Assembly (NCBI RefSeq): GCF_002749615.1
Contig: NZ_CP024201.1
Coordinates: forward strand, 1,860,001 to 1,924,000
DNA from: Caulobacter mirabilis
GTDB taxonomy: Bacteria > Pseudomonadota > Alphaproteobacteria > Caulobacterales > Caulobacteraceae
Reading direction: 5' to 3'
DNA: 64,000 bases
Shown: positions 8,518-17,071 of the stretch, in pieces
Layout of the letters: every line of letters begins with the position of its first letter
How positions within the stretch are numbered: the stretch's first letter is position 1
Program-made: the position numbers and the translations under genes
Notes under the pieces: model-generated
Told to the model about the DNA's origin: nothing
Databases searched by the model: none
What the model saw: only the letters and a program-made list of their open reading frames with translations

Positions 8518-9642
8518 TTGGGACGCGATCTGACCGTCGACACGATCACGCCGGCCGAGCTGACGCCGGACGAGCTCGACCTGTGGGCGGGCTTCGCGCG
8601 GGCGGACGACCGCTACGCCTCGCCCTATTTCCATCCCGCCTTCACCCAGGTCGCCGGCGAGGTCGCGCCGGGCGCGGCCGTGGCCATCCTGCATCGCCGC
8701 GGCGAGATCGTCGGCTTCTTCCCGCACCAGCGTCGCGGCGGCACGGTCCAGCCGATCGCCGCGCCGATGAACGACTATCACGGCGTCGTCGGTCGTCCGG
8801 ATGCGACGGCCACGCTGGCCGATCTGCCGGGCCGGCTGAGGGCCAGCGCCCTGAGCGTCAACGGCTGGATCGGCGAGGCGGAGGCGAGCGAGGGGCTGAT
8901 CCGCCGCACGACCCTGCAGGCCGAGCTGTCGGACGGCTGGGACGCCTACGACGCCGGCCGGCGCGAGGCGCACCGCAAGTATTTCAAGGACAAGGACCGC
9001 GCGCGGCGGTCGCTGGAGCGCGACCTGGGGGCGGTGACCGTCCGTCGGGGCGACGTCTCCGATCTGCGCCGGCTGATCGACCTGAAGCGCCGACAGTATC
9101 GCGGTTCCGGTCGGCACGACGTGTTCGCCTGCGGCTGGACCGCGGACCTGATGCAGGCGCTGCTGACCGCCCGCGAGGACGGTTTCGGCGGGCGGTTGAT
9201 GGTGCTGGAGGCCGGCGGCGCGCCGATCGCCTTCGAGTACGGCCTGTTCGCGGACGAACGCTACCACTTCTGGATTCCGGCCTACGAGGCCGCCACCGCG
9301 CGCTACTCGCCGGGCATCCTGCTCAGCCTGGACACCATGCGCCAGGGCGCGGGCGAGGGCTTCAGGGTCTTCGACTACGGCTTCGAGGGCGAGCCCTACA
9401 AGAAGTACTTCTGCGACCGGAGCGAGACGGTGGTCGAAGGCGTGGTGCGCCGCGATGGCCGTCCCGCCGTGGCCGCCGGCCGCCTGGGCCTGAGCGTCCG
9501 TCGTCGCTGGGCCGCGATCGACGCCTGCGAGACCACCCTGATCGGCCGGGCCCGGGGCGTCGCCGCCGCCGCCGGCGCCGTTCTCAGCCGCACCCACGCC
9601 GCGCCGGTCGCGGTCGGGTTCACTCCCTTGCTCGTCCTCTGA
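8518..9642 (+). CDS. CelD/BcsL-type GNAT (FemAB-like) acyltransferase
   Basis: 374 residues with the two-lobed GNAT/FemAB-like layout: an N-terminal substrate lobe (YASPYFHPAFTQVAGE, then FFPHQRRGG) and a C-terminal acyl-transfer core with AFEYGLFADERYHFWIPAYE and YSPGILLSLDTMRQGAGEGFRVFDYGFEGEPYKKYF, the typical sequence of the CelD/BcsL family. These cytoplasmic enzymes are mostly linked to polysaccharide or envelope modification; the substrate is unknown. The only usable start is the TTG at 8518, since an in-frame stop lies at 8506. The next gene starts 11 bases after its stop, suggesting an operon of three. Confidence 0.8.
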   Translation: MGRDLTVDTITPAELTPDELDLWAGFARADDRYASPYFHPAFTQVAGEVAPGAAVAILHRRGEIVGFFPHQRRGGTVQPIAAPMNDYHGVVGRPDATATLADLPGRLRASALSVNGWIGEAEASEGLIRRTTLQAELSDGWDAYDAGRREAHRKYFKDKDRARRSLERDLGAVTVRRGDVSDLRRLIDLKRRQYRGSGRHDVFACGWTADLMQALLTAREDGFGGRLMVLEAGGAPIAFEYGLFADERYHFWIPAYEAATARYSPGILLSLDTMRQGAGEGFRVFDYGFEGEPYKKYFCDRSETVVEGVVRRDGRPAVAAGRLGLSVRRRWAAIDACETTLIGRARGVAAAAGAVLSRTHAAPVAVGFTPLLVL

Positions 9643-9653
9643 GGATCGAAACG

Positions 9654-10523
9654 ATGCCCCTGCCGTCCGAGCCGCGCGTCTTCGACCACCAGGTTCATAC
9701 CCTGGGCCTGGCCACCGATGAGGCGCTGACCGCCCTCCTGGATCGCTATCCGGAAGAGCTGTTCGACATCAACGCCTACAGCTACGACGAGGAGGGTCAG
9801 GTCAGCCTGGAGACCGGCTCGCGCGGCCGGGCCGACGGCGCGACCATCCTGGCCGAAATCAAGGCCGGCCGGTTGTGGGTCAACCTGCGCGACGTCCAGG
9901 ACGCCCATCCGGAGCTGTGGACCCCGATCCACGAGGCCTTCCAGGCCAACGCCCGCGCCCTGGGCGTGACTCCGATCCGGACCACCGGCCAGCTGATCCT
10001 GTCCTCGCCGGGGACCAAGGTGCCGTACCATTTCGACGCCGCCGGGGTGATGCTGTTCCACCTGCGCGGCCGCAAGCGCCTGTTCGTCTATCCGCCGGAC
10101 GAGGCCCATCTGCCCCAGGCCGAGATGGAGCAGGTGATCATGCGGACCACCACCGAGGAACTGACCTATCGCCGGGCCTTCGACGCCGACGCCCAGGTGT
10201 TCGACATGGAGGCCGGGCAGGCCTTGACCTGGCCGCTCTATGCGCCGCACCGGGTCGAGAACCTGGAGGTGTTCAACGTCTCGGTCTCGCTGGACTTCCA
10301 GACCTGGGAGACCCGCCTGACCCGCGGGGCGCATTTCGCCAACGGCGTCATGCGCCAGCGCTGGGGCCGCCGGCCGGCCGCCATGGGCCAGACGCCCATG
10401 GCCGCTCGCGCCGCCCTTTGGGCCTGTTCCCTGGCCATGAAGAAGGCCAACATGGCGGAGAACAGGATCAAGGACTTTGAACGCAGTTTCGAACTCGGCG
10501 CCGGCCGCCAGCCCGCCGCCTGA
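9654..10523 (+). CDS. JmjC/cupin-8-like protein (putative 2-oxoglutarate/Fe oxygenase)
   Basis: 289 residues from the ATG at 9654. The core reads PYHFDAAGVMLFHLRGRKRLFVYPPDE, giving an HxD pair (His126, Asp128) and the strand that binds 2-oxoglutarate in JmjC-type cupins (Lys/Arg after the loop), and WPLYAPHRVENL supplies the second metal His199. All three facial-triad ligands are therefore present and the fold should hold Fe(II). Bacterial relatives hydroxylate proteins or small molecules; no substrate can be named. Its end overlaps the next gene by 47 bases. Confidence 0.72.
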   Translation: MPLPSEPRVFDHQVHTLGLATDEALTALLDRYPEELFDINAYSYDEEGQVSLETGSRGRADGATILAEIKAGRLWVNLRDVQDAHPELWTPIHEAFQANARALGVTPIRTTGQLILSSPGTKVPYHFDAAGVMLFHLRGRKRLFVYPPDEAHLPQAEMEQVIMRTTTEELTYRRAFDADAQVFDMEAGQALTWPLYAPHRVENLEVFNVSVSLDFQTWETRLTRGAHFANGVMRQRWGRRPAAMGQTPMAARAALWACSLAMKKANMAENRIKDFERSFELGAGRQPAA

Positions 10524-11115
10524 CGACGCTTTCGTCCCGAGGCCGCTGCCGCGGAGCGATCTTTCCGCGCCGGAGATGGGCGAGGCGCGCCGCGCCCTGA
10601 CCCTGCTGCTGACGCGGGCCGAACCCTGGCCGGCGGTGGTGGTCGACCGGCTGTGGAACGTGGTCGCCGCCAACGACGCGGCGCGGCGGCTCTACGGGCT
10701 GATGCTGGGCGAGGCCCGGCTGGCCCGACCGCTGAACCATATGAAGATGTACCTGGCGCCGGACGAGCTGAAGCGGTTCGTGGTCAACTGGCCCGCCGTC
10801 GCCCGCTCGCTGCTGGAGCGGGCGCGGGCGCGGGCCCTGGCCGCGCCGGAGGACGACGCGCTGCAGGCGCTCGTGGCCGAACTGGCCGGCTATCCCGACA
10901 TCGCCGCGCTGGCCGACGATGACCGCATCCCGCCGGGCGCCCTCTGCGAGATCCGCTTCGCCTCGCAGAATCGCGAGATCGGGCTGATCTCGACCTCGGC
11001 CGCCTTCGTGGCGCCGCTGGACGAGACCCTGCGCGAACTGCGTATCGAGACCTTCCTGCCGTCGGACGACGAGAGCGACGACATCCTGCGCGCCATGGCC
11101 GGCTGGAGCGCATGA
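10477..11115 (+). CDS. MmyB-like ligand-binding domain protein without an HTH
   Basis: Up to 212 residues. The body matches the PAS-like ligand-binding half of XRE/MmyB regulators: PAVVVDRLWNVVAANDAARRLYG, then NHMKMYLAPDELKRFVVNWP and a C-terminal LRELRIETFLPSDDES. The segment FVPRPLPRSDLSAPEM resembles the linker that in full-length regulators follows the helix-turn-helix, but no HTH precedes it; only about 18 Ala/Ser/Pro residues do, and the upstream gene occupies the DNA. The start is a TTG at 10477 inside the upstream gene; an ATG at 10576 is a shorter alternative. DNA binding is not expected. Confidence 0.7.
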   Translation: MNAVSNSAPAASPPPDDAFVPRPLPRSDLSAPEMGEARRALTLLLTRAEPWPAVVVDRLWNVVAANDAARRLYGLMLGEARLARPLNHMKMYLAPDELKRFVVNWPAVARSLLERARARALAAPEDDALQALVAELAGYPDIAALADDDRIPPGALCEIRFASQNREIGLISTSAAFVAPLDETLRELRIETFLPSDDESDDILRAMAGWSA

Positions 11116-11189
11116 GGGACTAGCCTGGCGGGCGAGGGGGCTGGTCAGGGCCTCGTTTTCGGTGTGTCCTCTCGAGCGGGGGGTACGTC

Positions 11190-13259
11190 GTGGACAGCGT
11201 CACAGAACACACGCCGAGCGCGGCGGCCGCCGCTTCGCGCCCGACGCTCGCGCCCGCGGGCGACTGGGCCGACCTGCCGCGCTTCTCCGCGCCGCACCGG
11301 CCGACCGCCGAGCAGCTCGAGGGCGGCCGCTGCATCTGGCTGAACGACAACCAGATCGACCTGACCGGGCCGCATCGGGTCTGGCTGACGCGGACCGTCA
11401 ACGAGATCGTGGCGCCCGACGGCCTAGGGGCGGTGGGACAGATCAGCGTCGACTACGATCCCGGGTTCGAGCGGGTGGTCTTTCATCATGTCAGGATCCT
11501 GCGCGACGGCGTCACCCGGGTGTTCGATCCGACGGCGGCGATGCAGGTCTTCCAGCGCGAGCGCGACCTGGAGCGGGCCCGCTTCGACGGGCGGCTGACC
11601 GCCCATTTCGTCATCCCGGACCTCCGCCTGGGCGACATCGTCGACGTCGCCTGGTCTTTGACGGGAACGCATCCGGTGCTGGGCGACCGGTTCGCGGCGG
11701 AGTGGGTCTTCGAATGGGGCTGCTGGGTAGGCGAGACGCGCGTGCGCCTGCTGGTCCGCGAGGATCGGCCGCTGACCCTGCTGAGCTGGCTGACGCCCCC
11801 GGCCGAGGCGCGGCGGTCGTTGCCGGACGGCGTGGCGGAGCGGGTCTGGCGCAGCCGGAGCACCGCCCCCGTCGGCCGCGAGCCCGACACCCCGCCCTGG
11901 TCGCGCACGCTCTCCGCCGTCACCTGCGCCGACGTCCTGACCTGGGCCGAGGTGATCGAGACGTTCCGCCCGCTCTATCCGCTCGACGGCGCGCTGCCCG
12001 AGTCGCTGGACGCCGAGGCCGCGCGGATCGAGACCGCCGCGGCGACGCCGGCCGAGCGGGCCATGGCCGCGCTGCGGCTGGTGCAGGGCGCCTTGCGCTA
12101 CCAGGCCGTCACCGTCGGCGCGGGCGGGTTCACCCCCAATCCCCTCGACAGCATCTGGGCGACGCGGTCCGGCGACTGCAAGGATGCGTCGCTGCTGCTC
12201 GTCAGACTGTTGCGGCGCCTGGGCCTCGACGCCTGTCCGGCCCTGGTCAACACCGGCATCGGTCCGGTCCTGGCCGACGAGCCGCCGGCGCTGGCGGTCT
12301 TCGACCACTGCATCGTCCGCCTCCGCCTGGACGGGGCCTCGTACTGGCTGGATCCAACCAACTTCCCGCAGGGCGGGCGACTTGAGACGACCTTCCAGCC
12401 GCGCTGGGGCTGGGCGTTGCCGCTGACGGCGGGAGGCGGGCTGGAGCCGATGGGCGAGGGGCCGGTGACCGACCTCGGGCGGGTCGAGGAAGAGTATGTC
12501 TTCGGCGCGACGCCGGACGCGCCGGCCCGGCTGACCATCCGTTCGGAGAACCGGTCCTGGCGGGCCGACAGCGTCCGCCGGCAGCTGTCAGGGGGCAAGG
12601 CGGCGCTGGAGGAGAGCTATCGCGACTTCTACGCCCGCCGCTATGGCGGGGCGAGCGTCGTCGCGCCGATGGAGATCGAGGACGACCTGGACGGAAACGT
12701 CCTGACCACGGTCGAGCGCTACGACATCGCCCGCCCCTGGGAGGCGGTCGGCGACCGTCAGGTCCGCTTCCAGACCTACGACGACCTGTTCCTGCCCAAC
12801 CTGCATACGCCGCGCACCGAGGGGCGGCGGCATCCCATCGACCTGGGCCTGCCGCGCCGTCAGGCGCACGACATCGTCCTGCGCCTGGGCAAGGACATCG
12901 CCCATACCGGCTGGAACGAGACGATCCCGGGCCCGGGAATCGAGCTGACCACCATCCATCAGACGCTCGACGAGGTCGGGAGTTCGCGTCTGCGCCGCAG
13001 CCTGGCCGTCAGCCGGCGGCTGGTGCCGGCGGCGGAGGCGCCGGCGCTGTTCGATCTGCGCGACAAGGCGGCGCGCACGGGCGTGGTGCTGACCATGGCC
13101 GTCGAGAACGGAGCCTTCGTCGATCCCGCGCCGCCGCCCGCGCCGCGCAAGGCCAAGGCGGAGGGGCCGAACTGGTGGCTCTATCTTCTCGTGTTTCTGG
13201 GTCTGTCCGCCCTGGTCCGCGCCTGCGCCGGCGGTCTCGAAGGATACGGAGGCGGATGA
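11190..13259 (+). CDS. DUF3857 / transglutaminase-like protein with C-terminal membrane anchor
   Basis: 689 residues, GTG start. N-terminal DUF3857 beta domain (about 50-200, including VDYDPGFERVVFHHVRILRDG), then a transglutaminase-like cysteine-protease core with the full triad: Cys330 in SGDCKDAS, His373 in FDHCIVR, Asp388 in YWLDPTN. A long beta region follows, and the C terminus holds one hydrophobic helix (WWLYLLVFLGLSALV). No clear signal peptide is seen, so topology is uncertain. DUF3857/transglutaminase proteins are common in Bacteroidetes and Caulobacterales, but their substrates are not established. Stands alone, 75 bases after the MmyB-like gene. Confidence 0.8.
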   Translation: MDSVTEHTPSAAAAASRPTLAPAGDWADLPRFSAPHRPTAEQLEGGRCIWLNDNQIDLTGPHRVWLTRTVNEIVAPDGLGAVGQISVDYDPGFERVVFHHVRILRDGVTRVFDPTAAMQVFQRERDLERARFDGRLTAHFVIPDLRLGDIVDVAWSLTGTHPVLGDRFAAEWVFEWGCWVGETRVRLLVREDRPLTLLSWLTPPAEARRSLPDGVAERVWRSRSTAPVGREPDTPPWSRTLSAVTCADVLTWAEVIETFRPLYPLDGALPESLDAEAARIETAAATPAERAMAALRLVQGALRYQAVTVGAGGFTPNPLDSIWATRSGDCKDASLLLVRLLRRLGLDACPALVNTGIGPVLADEPPALAVFDHCIVRLRLDGASYWLDPTNFPQGGRLETTFQPRWGWALPLTAGGGLEPMGEGPVTDLGRVEEEYVFGATPDAPARLTIRSENRSWRADSVRRQLSGGKAALEESYRDFYARRYGGASVVAPMEIEDDLDGNVLTTVERYDIARPWEAVGDRQVRFQTYDDLFLPNLHTPRTEGRRHPIDLGLPRRQAHDIVLRLGKDIAHTGWNETIPGPGIELTTIHQTLDEVGSSRLRRSLAVSRRLVPAAEAPALFDLRDKAARTGVVLTMAVENGAFVDPAPPPAPRKAKAEGPNWWLYLLVFLGLSALVRACAGGLEGYGGG

Positions 13260-13348
13260 AGCCTCTGTCATGACCTCGAATTAAAGTGTCGCATCGGTCG
13301 ACCCGTCATAGCGTCCTCTCAACACGCAGCTTTTGGGGAGACAAACAG

Positions 13349-14266
13349 ATGCGCGCATTCCTGGCTTTCGGCGTGGCGGGCGCCGCCCTTCTGGCCGCTG
13401 GAGCGGCCCAGGCCGCGCCGTCGGTCGAGTTCAAGCACGCGGCGGCCCGGGTCACGGTCATTCCGCAGCAGCGCTCGGACGTGAAGGTGATGATGCAGAC
13501 CGCCAACGCCTCGCTGCCGCTGACGGTGCGGGTCGAGGGCGACCGCACCATCGTCGACGGCGACCTGGACGGCCTGACGGGCAAGATCCGCAGCTGCCAG
13601 GTCCGCAACGGCGAAGCCTCGGTCACGATCCACGGCATCGGCCGCGTCGCCTGGAAGGACATGCCCCAGGTCATCGTCTACGTGCCGATGGACGCGCGGG
13701 TCGGCGCCAGCGGGGCCGTGTTCGGCAGCATCGGCCGCACCGCCGGCCTGAAGCTGTCCAACGCCGGCTGCGGCGACTGGACGGTGGGCAATGTCGCGGG
13801 CGAGTTCACCTTGAACAACGCCGGGTCCGGCGACACCAAGGTCGGCTCGGCCGGCAGGGTCCAGATCAATCTCGCCGGCTCGGGCGACGTCAGCCTTGGA
13901 GCCGTGAGCCGCGACCTGTCGGTCAAGATCGGCGGCTCCGGCGACGTGGAGGCGGGGGCGGTCGGCGGCGGCCTGTCGGTGCAGATCGGCGGCTCGGGCG
14001 ATACGACGGTGGCTTCGGTGAACGGCCAGGTCGATATCGCGATCGCCGGCTCCGGCGACGTTGCGATCCGCGGCGGCCGCGCCAGCGCCCTGTCGGCCAG
14101 CATCGCCGGCTCCGGCGATGTGGCGTTCGGCGGCGTCGCCAGCACGGTCAGCGCCAGGATCGCAGGCTCCGGCGACGTGCGCCTGGCCCAGGCCGTCGGG
14201 CCGATCAACAAGTCGGTGGTCGGATCGGGCTCGGTGATCGTCGGTCCGGTGGACTTCGACGACTAG
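13349..14266 (+). CDS. Secreted DUF2807/GIN-type beta-solenoid protein with GSGD repeats
   Basis: 305 residues from the ATG at 13349 (GGGGAGA upstream), with a Sec signal peptide ending AAQAA. After a plain domain of about 125 residues, the motif (A/G)GSGD recurs roughly every 19 residues eight times, starting with NAGCGD and ending with a divergent VVGSGS. Between motifs, hydrophobic residues alternate (VKIGGSGDVEAG), the pattern of a right-handed beta helix; this is the hallmark of DUF2807 'auto-transporter adhesin head' domains. Expected location is periplasm or cell surface; function is unknown. A terminator follows at 14294. Confidence 0.82.
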   Translation: MRAFLAFGVAGAALLAAGAAQAAPSVEFKHAAARVTVIPQQRSDVKVMMQTANASLPLTVRVEGDRTIVDGDLDGLTGKIRSCQVRNGEASVTIHGIGRVAWKDMPQVIVYVPMDARVGASGAVFGSIGRTAGLKLSNAGCGDWTVGNVAGEFTLNNAGSGDTKVGSAGRVQINLAGSGDVSLGAVSRDLSVKIGGSGDVEAGAVGGGLSVQIGGSGDTTVASVNGQVDIAIAGSGDVAIRGGRASALSASIAGSGDVAFGGVASTVSARIAGSGDVRLAQAVGPINKSVVGSGSVIVGPVDFDD

Positions 14267-14293
14267 GACCCCTGTCCAGGATCACCGCCGAGA

Positions 14294-14326
14294 GGGCCGC
14301 GGAGCGAAGGTTCCGCGGCCCTTCTC
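14294..14326 (+). terminator. Terminator after the GSGD-repeat gene
   Basis: GGGCCGCGGA / TCCGCGGCCC ten-pair stem, eight-base loop, followed by TTCTC. The T tract is poor, so efficiency is uncertain. Confidence 0.65.
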
Positions 14327-14561
14327 ATACGCGGGGTGCGACGATTGATCCCCCCGAATGGGGGATGGGGCCCGGCGCGAGCCGGGCTAGCCTTCCGAGT
14401 CGGCGGGACCCGACGGGGCCGGCGTGGGTCGTCGACCACGCCCGGCCTCGGGCGCATCTCCCGCGCACCGCATCGAGGCTGTCCCTCCTACGGGTCTTGG
14501 TCGCGGGGCGGGGCCCGCCGCCGAGGGGCGTCCGTCAGGCGCTTCCCCTTCGGCCAAGAAA
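14327..14561. other. Gene-free segment rich in short inverted repeats
   Basis: No credible gene. It contains several small perfect hairpins (for example ATCCCCC/GGGGGAT near 14347 and GCCCGGC-GCGA-GCCGGGC near 14370) between two terminators. It might hold a small structured RNA or just decayed repeats; nothing decides this. Confidence 0.4.
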
Positions 14562-14591
14562 AAAGCCCCGGAGCCGAGGCTCCGGGGCTTT
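14562..14591 (-). terminator. Terminator for the outer-membrane barrel gene
   Basis: Perfect 13-pair stem AAAGCCCCGGAGC / GCTCCGGGGCTTT with a CGAG loop. On the minus strand it is followed by a T run (AAAAAA at 14559-14564 on plus). It could also work for plus-strand readthrough. Confidence 0.85.
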
Positions 14592-14647
14592 CGCTTGGAT
14601 CCGCCCTTCGGGGGGGAGGAGGGGGCGGTTCCTAGCGTGGGCCGTTC

Positions 14648-15409
14648 TTAGCGCAGGACGCTGCCGAACGCCGCGACGCCGGTCGGCAGGTCGGCGCCGG
14701 CGCGGTCACGGGCCTTCAGGTCGCCGCCGAAGCTGTAGCGGGCGCCGATCTTGAAGGTGTCGGCCGAGACGTCGAAGTCCTTCAGTTCGACGTGGTCGTA
14801 GCCGCCGAAGATGCTCCACGGGGTGGAAGCAAACTGGTACTCGGCGCCCACGCCCGCGGTCCACAGGTCCGCGTCGCCCTGGTCGGTGTCGACCTTGGCG
14901 AAGCCGGCGCCGGCGTTCAGGCGGAAGTTGTCGCTGACGAAGTAGCGGACGTCGCCGTTGACGCTCCAGATGTCGGCGTCGAGTTCATCGGCTTGGCCGT
15001 AGTTGATCGCGCCGGTCAGCGTGACCTTGTCGAAGTACTTCTGAGCAACGCCGCCGACGGTCCAGATGCTTTCGTCGCCGATCGAGGCGAAGCCCACGGT
15101 CGGGCCGACGCGCCAGTCGCCGCCGTTGTAGGTGAAGGCGCCGTTCAGGCCGAAGGCGGTGTCGTCGCCCAGGTCGCCGTCAGCGGTGCCCAGGCTGGCG
15201 CCCAGCGACAGGGTCCAGTTTTCGGTGGCCTTCACGGCGACCGAGCCGTCCAGGGTGTAGGCTTGGCCGTCCAGGTCGACGAGCTTGGTGTCGATCTCGG
15301 TGTGGGCGATCGACAGGCCGGCCGAACCAACGGCGTCCTGAGCGAAGGCGGGAGCCGCGACGGCGGCGGCGGCGACCACGGCGGCCGTGGCGAACATACG
15401 GAGTTTCAT
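14648..15409 (-). CDS. Outer-membrane beta-barrel protein (porin-like)
   Basis: 253 residues from the ATG at 15409, preceded by AGGGG. Sec signal peptide MKLRMFATAAVVAAAAVAAPAFA, then alternating amphipathic strands rich in Gly/Tyr/Asp (AFGLNGAFTYNGGDWRVGPTVGFASI; YFVSDNFRLNAGAGFAKVDTD; WSIFGGYDHVELKDFDVSADTFKIGARYSFGG split across the chain), typical of an 8- to 12-strand barrel of the OmpW/OmpA-N type. No plug or peptidoglycan-binding domain. Ends in a non-aromatic residue (LR), unusual for a BAM substrate, but the aromatic-ended strand ARYSF occurs 24 residues earlier. Function unknown; ends at a strong terminator. Confidence 0.78.
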   Translation of the reverse strand: MKLRMFATAAVVAAAAVAAPAFAQDAVGSAGLSIAHTEIDTKLVDLDGQAYTLDGSVAVKATENWTLSLGASLGTADGDLGDDTAFGLNGAFTYNGGDWRVGPTVGFASIGDESIWTVGGVAQKYFDKVTLTGAINYGQADELDADIWSVNGDVRYFVSDNFRLNAGAGFAKVDTDQGDADLWTAGVGAEYQFASTPWSIFGGYDHVELKDFDVSADTFKIGARYSFGGDLKARDRAGADLPTGVAAFGSVLR

Positions 15410-15673
15410 AGTGGGTATCCCCTTTGTGACGATCCCGTCGGCGTCTTCGGCCGATCGAGGACGCCGCACCTATGTATGTTCGAGCAGGCTCGCAAGGGTT
15501 CCGAGGCGGAAGCTGTAGGATTTGGCTGCACACACCGTGTTATCGAATGTTGCTGTGGCCTTTCGGTCACTTGCATGAACCGGCCGTAATGTTGCGACTA
15601 CTCTTTCTATATATAGAGCGTCAGAAAACCGTCGTTCTTCGATGGGGCGGCGGGGAGGCGCTGCGCAACGCAC
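15410..15673. other. Divergent intergenic region upstream of the barrel gene
   Basis: No gene. It contains an unusually AT-rich patch (TCTATATATAGA near 15606) and two direct copies of AATGTTGC (15546-15553 and 15588-15595; GCAACATT on the minus strand), plausible promoter/operator material for the barrel gene. No complete -35/-10 pair could be assigned with confidence. Confidence 0.4.
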
Positions 15674-15702
15674 TTGACGCGGGCGAGTCGCCGACGTAAA
15701 AG
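15674..15702 (+). promoter_or_regulatory. Promoter of the S10 ribosomal operon with internal GANTC site
   Basis: TTGACG (15674-15679), 17-base spacer, TAAAAG (15697-15702). The spacer contains GAGTC at 15685-15689, the recognition site of the CcrM methyltransferase of alphaproteobacteria. The expected transcript has a leader of about 250 bases before rpsJ. Confidence 0.7.
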
Positions 15703-15963
15703 CCGCCCTCCTGTTGGACCGGCTGTGCACCTCGGTGCAGACGCGGCCCGCGGAACGAACCGTCCTATGGCCTCCCATCAAAGGTGTGGCCGCGGATGGG
15801 GACCAGGTCCTTGCGGATGTCCGTGGGGGCCACTTCGTTTTTGCGGACGTCGCGTGTCCGGATGGTTCTCCCCCGCGGGGGAGGGGTGTTCGGGTTGGTC
15901 TTTGAAATGTCTAAGCACGCGGGCGCCCGCCTAACTGGGAACCCTTTGGGAAACACGAGCGAT
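15703..15963 (+). promoter_or_regulatory. Long structured leader of the S10 operon
   Basis: About 260 bases without a gene. It contains a TGCACC/GGTGCA dyad (about 15726-15739), two related TTGCGGAYGTC segments (near 15811 and 15841), and a perfect 16-base palindrome CTCCCCCGCGGGGGAG at 15868-15883. Such length and structure would fit autoregulation by a ribosomal protein (L4 does this in E. coli), but this leader matches no structure I can name. Confidence 0.5.
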
Positions 15964-16272
15964 ATGGATCGTCAGAACATCCGCATCCGGCTCAAGGCCT
16001 TCGATCACCGCGTGCTGGATCATTCCACGCGCGAGATCGTGAATACGGCCAAGCGCACGGGCGCCACCGTCCGGGGGCCGATCCCCCTGCCCACGCTCAT
16101 CGAGAAATTCACCGTCAACCGTTCGCCGCACGTCGACAAGAAGTCGCGCGAACAGTTCGAAATCCGCACGCACAAGCGCGTGCTGGATATCGTCGATCCG
16201 ACCCCGCAGACGGTGGACGCGCTGATGAAGCTCGACCTGTCGGCCGGCGTCGACGTCGAGATCAAGCTGTAG
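15964..16272 (+). CDS. rpsJ: 30S ribosomal protein S10
   Basis: 102 residues starting [19 protein letters not shown], with the conserved [17 protein letters not shown] segment. Binds the 30S head and, as NusE, takes part in antitermination with NusB. First gene of the S10 operon, 13 bases before rplC. The ribosome-binding site is weak, consistent with leader-controlled translation, though that is inference. Confidence 0.98.
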   Translation: MDRQNIRIRLKAFDHRVLDHSTREIVNTAKRTGATVRGPIPLPTLIEKFTVNRSPHVDKKSREQFEIRTHKRVLDIVDPTPQTVDALMKLDLSAGVDVEIKL

Positions 16273-16285
16273 GGAGCCGCACGTT

Positions 16286-17071
16286 ATGACTCTCCCCGCA
16301 AACCGCACCGGCGTGATCGCCAAGAAGCTGGGCATGACCCGCTTCTTCGACGAAGCCGGCCAGCACGTTCCGGTGACCGTGCTTAGCCTCGACGGCTGCC
16401 AGGTCACGGCCCAGCGCACCGTTGAGAAGGATGGCTACACCGCCCTCCAGCTCGGCGCCGGCGCCAAGAAGGCCAAGAACGAGTCCAACGCTCTGCGTGG
16501 CCACTTCGCCAAGGCTCAGGTCGAGCCCAAGCGCGTCGTCACCGAATTCCGCGTCACGGAAGACGCTCTGATCGACGTGGGCGCGGAACTGACCGCCGAC
16601 CACTACGTCGCCGGCCAAAAGGTTGACATCCAGGGCATCACCGTCGGTAAGGGTTTCGCCGGCGCCATGAAGCGCTGGAACTTCGGCGGCATGCGCGCCA
16701 CGCACGGCGTCTCGGTCTCGCACCGCGCCCACGGTTCGACGGGCAACCGTCAGGATCCGGGCCGGACGTTCCCGGGCAAGAAGATGGCCGGTCACCTCGG
16801 TCAAGAAACCGTCACCACCCTGAACCTCACGGTCTGGAAGGTCGACGTCGAGCGTGGCCTGATCCTGATCAAGGGCGCCGTTCCGGGCGCCGAAGGCTCC
16901 TACGTGAAGGTTCGCGACGCGATCAAGAAGGCGGCTCCGGCCGACCTGCCGCGTCCGGGCGCCTTCCGCAAGGCCGGCGAAGCGCCGGTCGCCGCCGCTG
17001 AGCCGGCGGTCGAGGAAGCCCCGGCCTCTGAAGCTCCGGCTGCCGAAGCCGCGCAAGAGGGCGAAGCGTAA
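16286..17071 (+). CDS. rplC: 50S ribosomal protein L3
   Basis: 261 residues starting [20 protein letters not shown]; the body with [13 protein letters not shown] and [25 protein letters not shown] is canonical L3, an early-assembly protein near the peptidyl-transferase centre. A tail of about 40 residues rich in Ala, Pro and Glu follows the core, a feature common in alphaproteobacterial L3 and probably disordered. Its stop shares one base with the rplD start. Confidence 0.98.
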   Translation: MTLPANRTGVIAKKLGMTRFFDEAGQHVPVTVLSLDGCQVTAQRTVEKDGYTALQLGAGAKKAKNESNALRGHFAKAQVEPKRVVTEFRVTEDALIDVGAELTADHYVAGQKVDIQGITVGKGFAGAMKRWNFGGMRATHGVSVSHRAHGSTGNRQDPGRTFPGKKMAGHLGQETVTTLNLTVWKVDVERGLILIKGAVPGAEGSYVKVRDAIKKAAPADLPRPGAFRKAGEAPVAAAEPAVEEAPASEAPAAEAAQEGEA

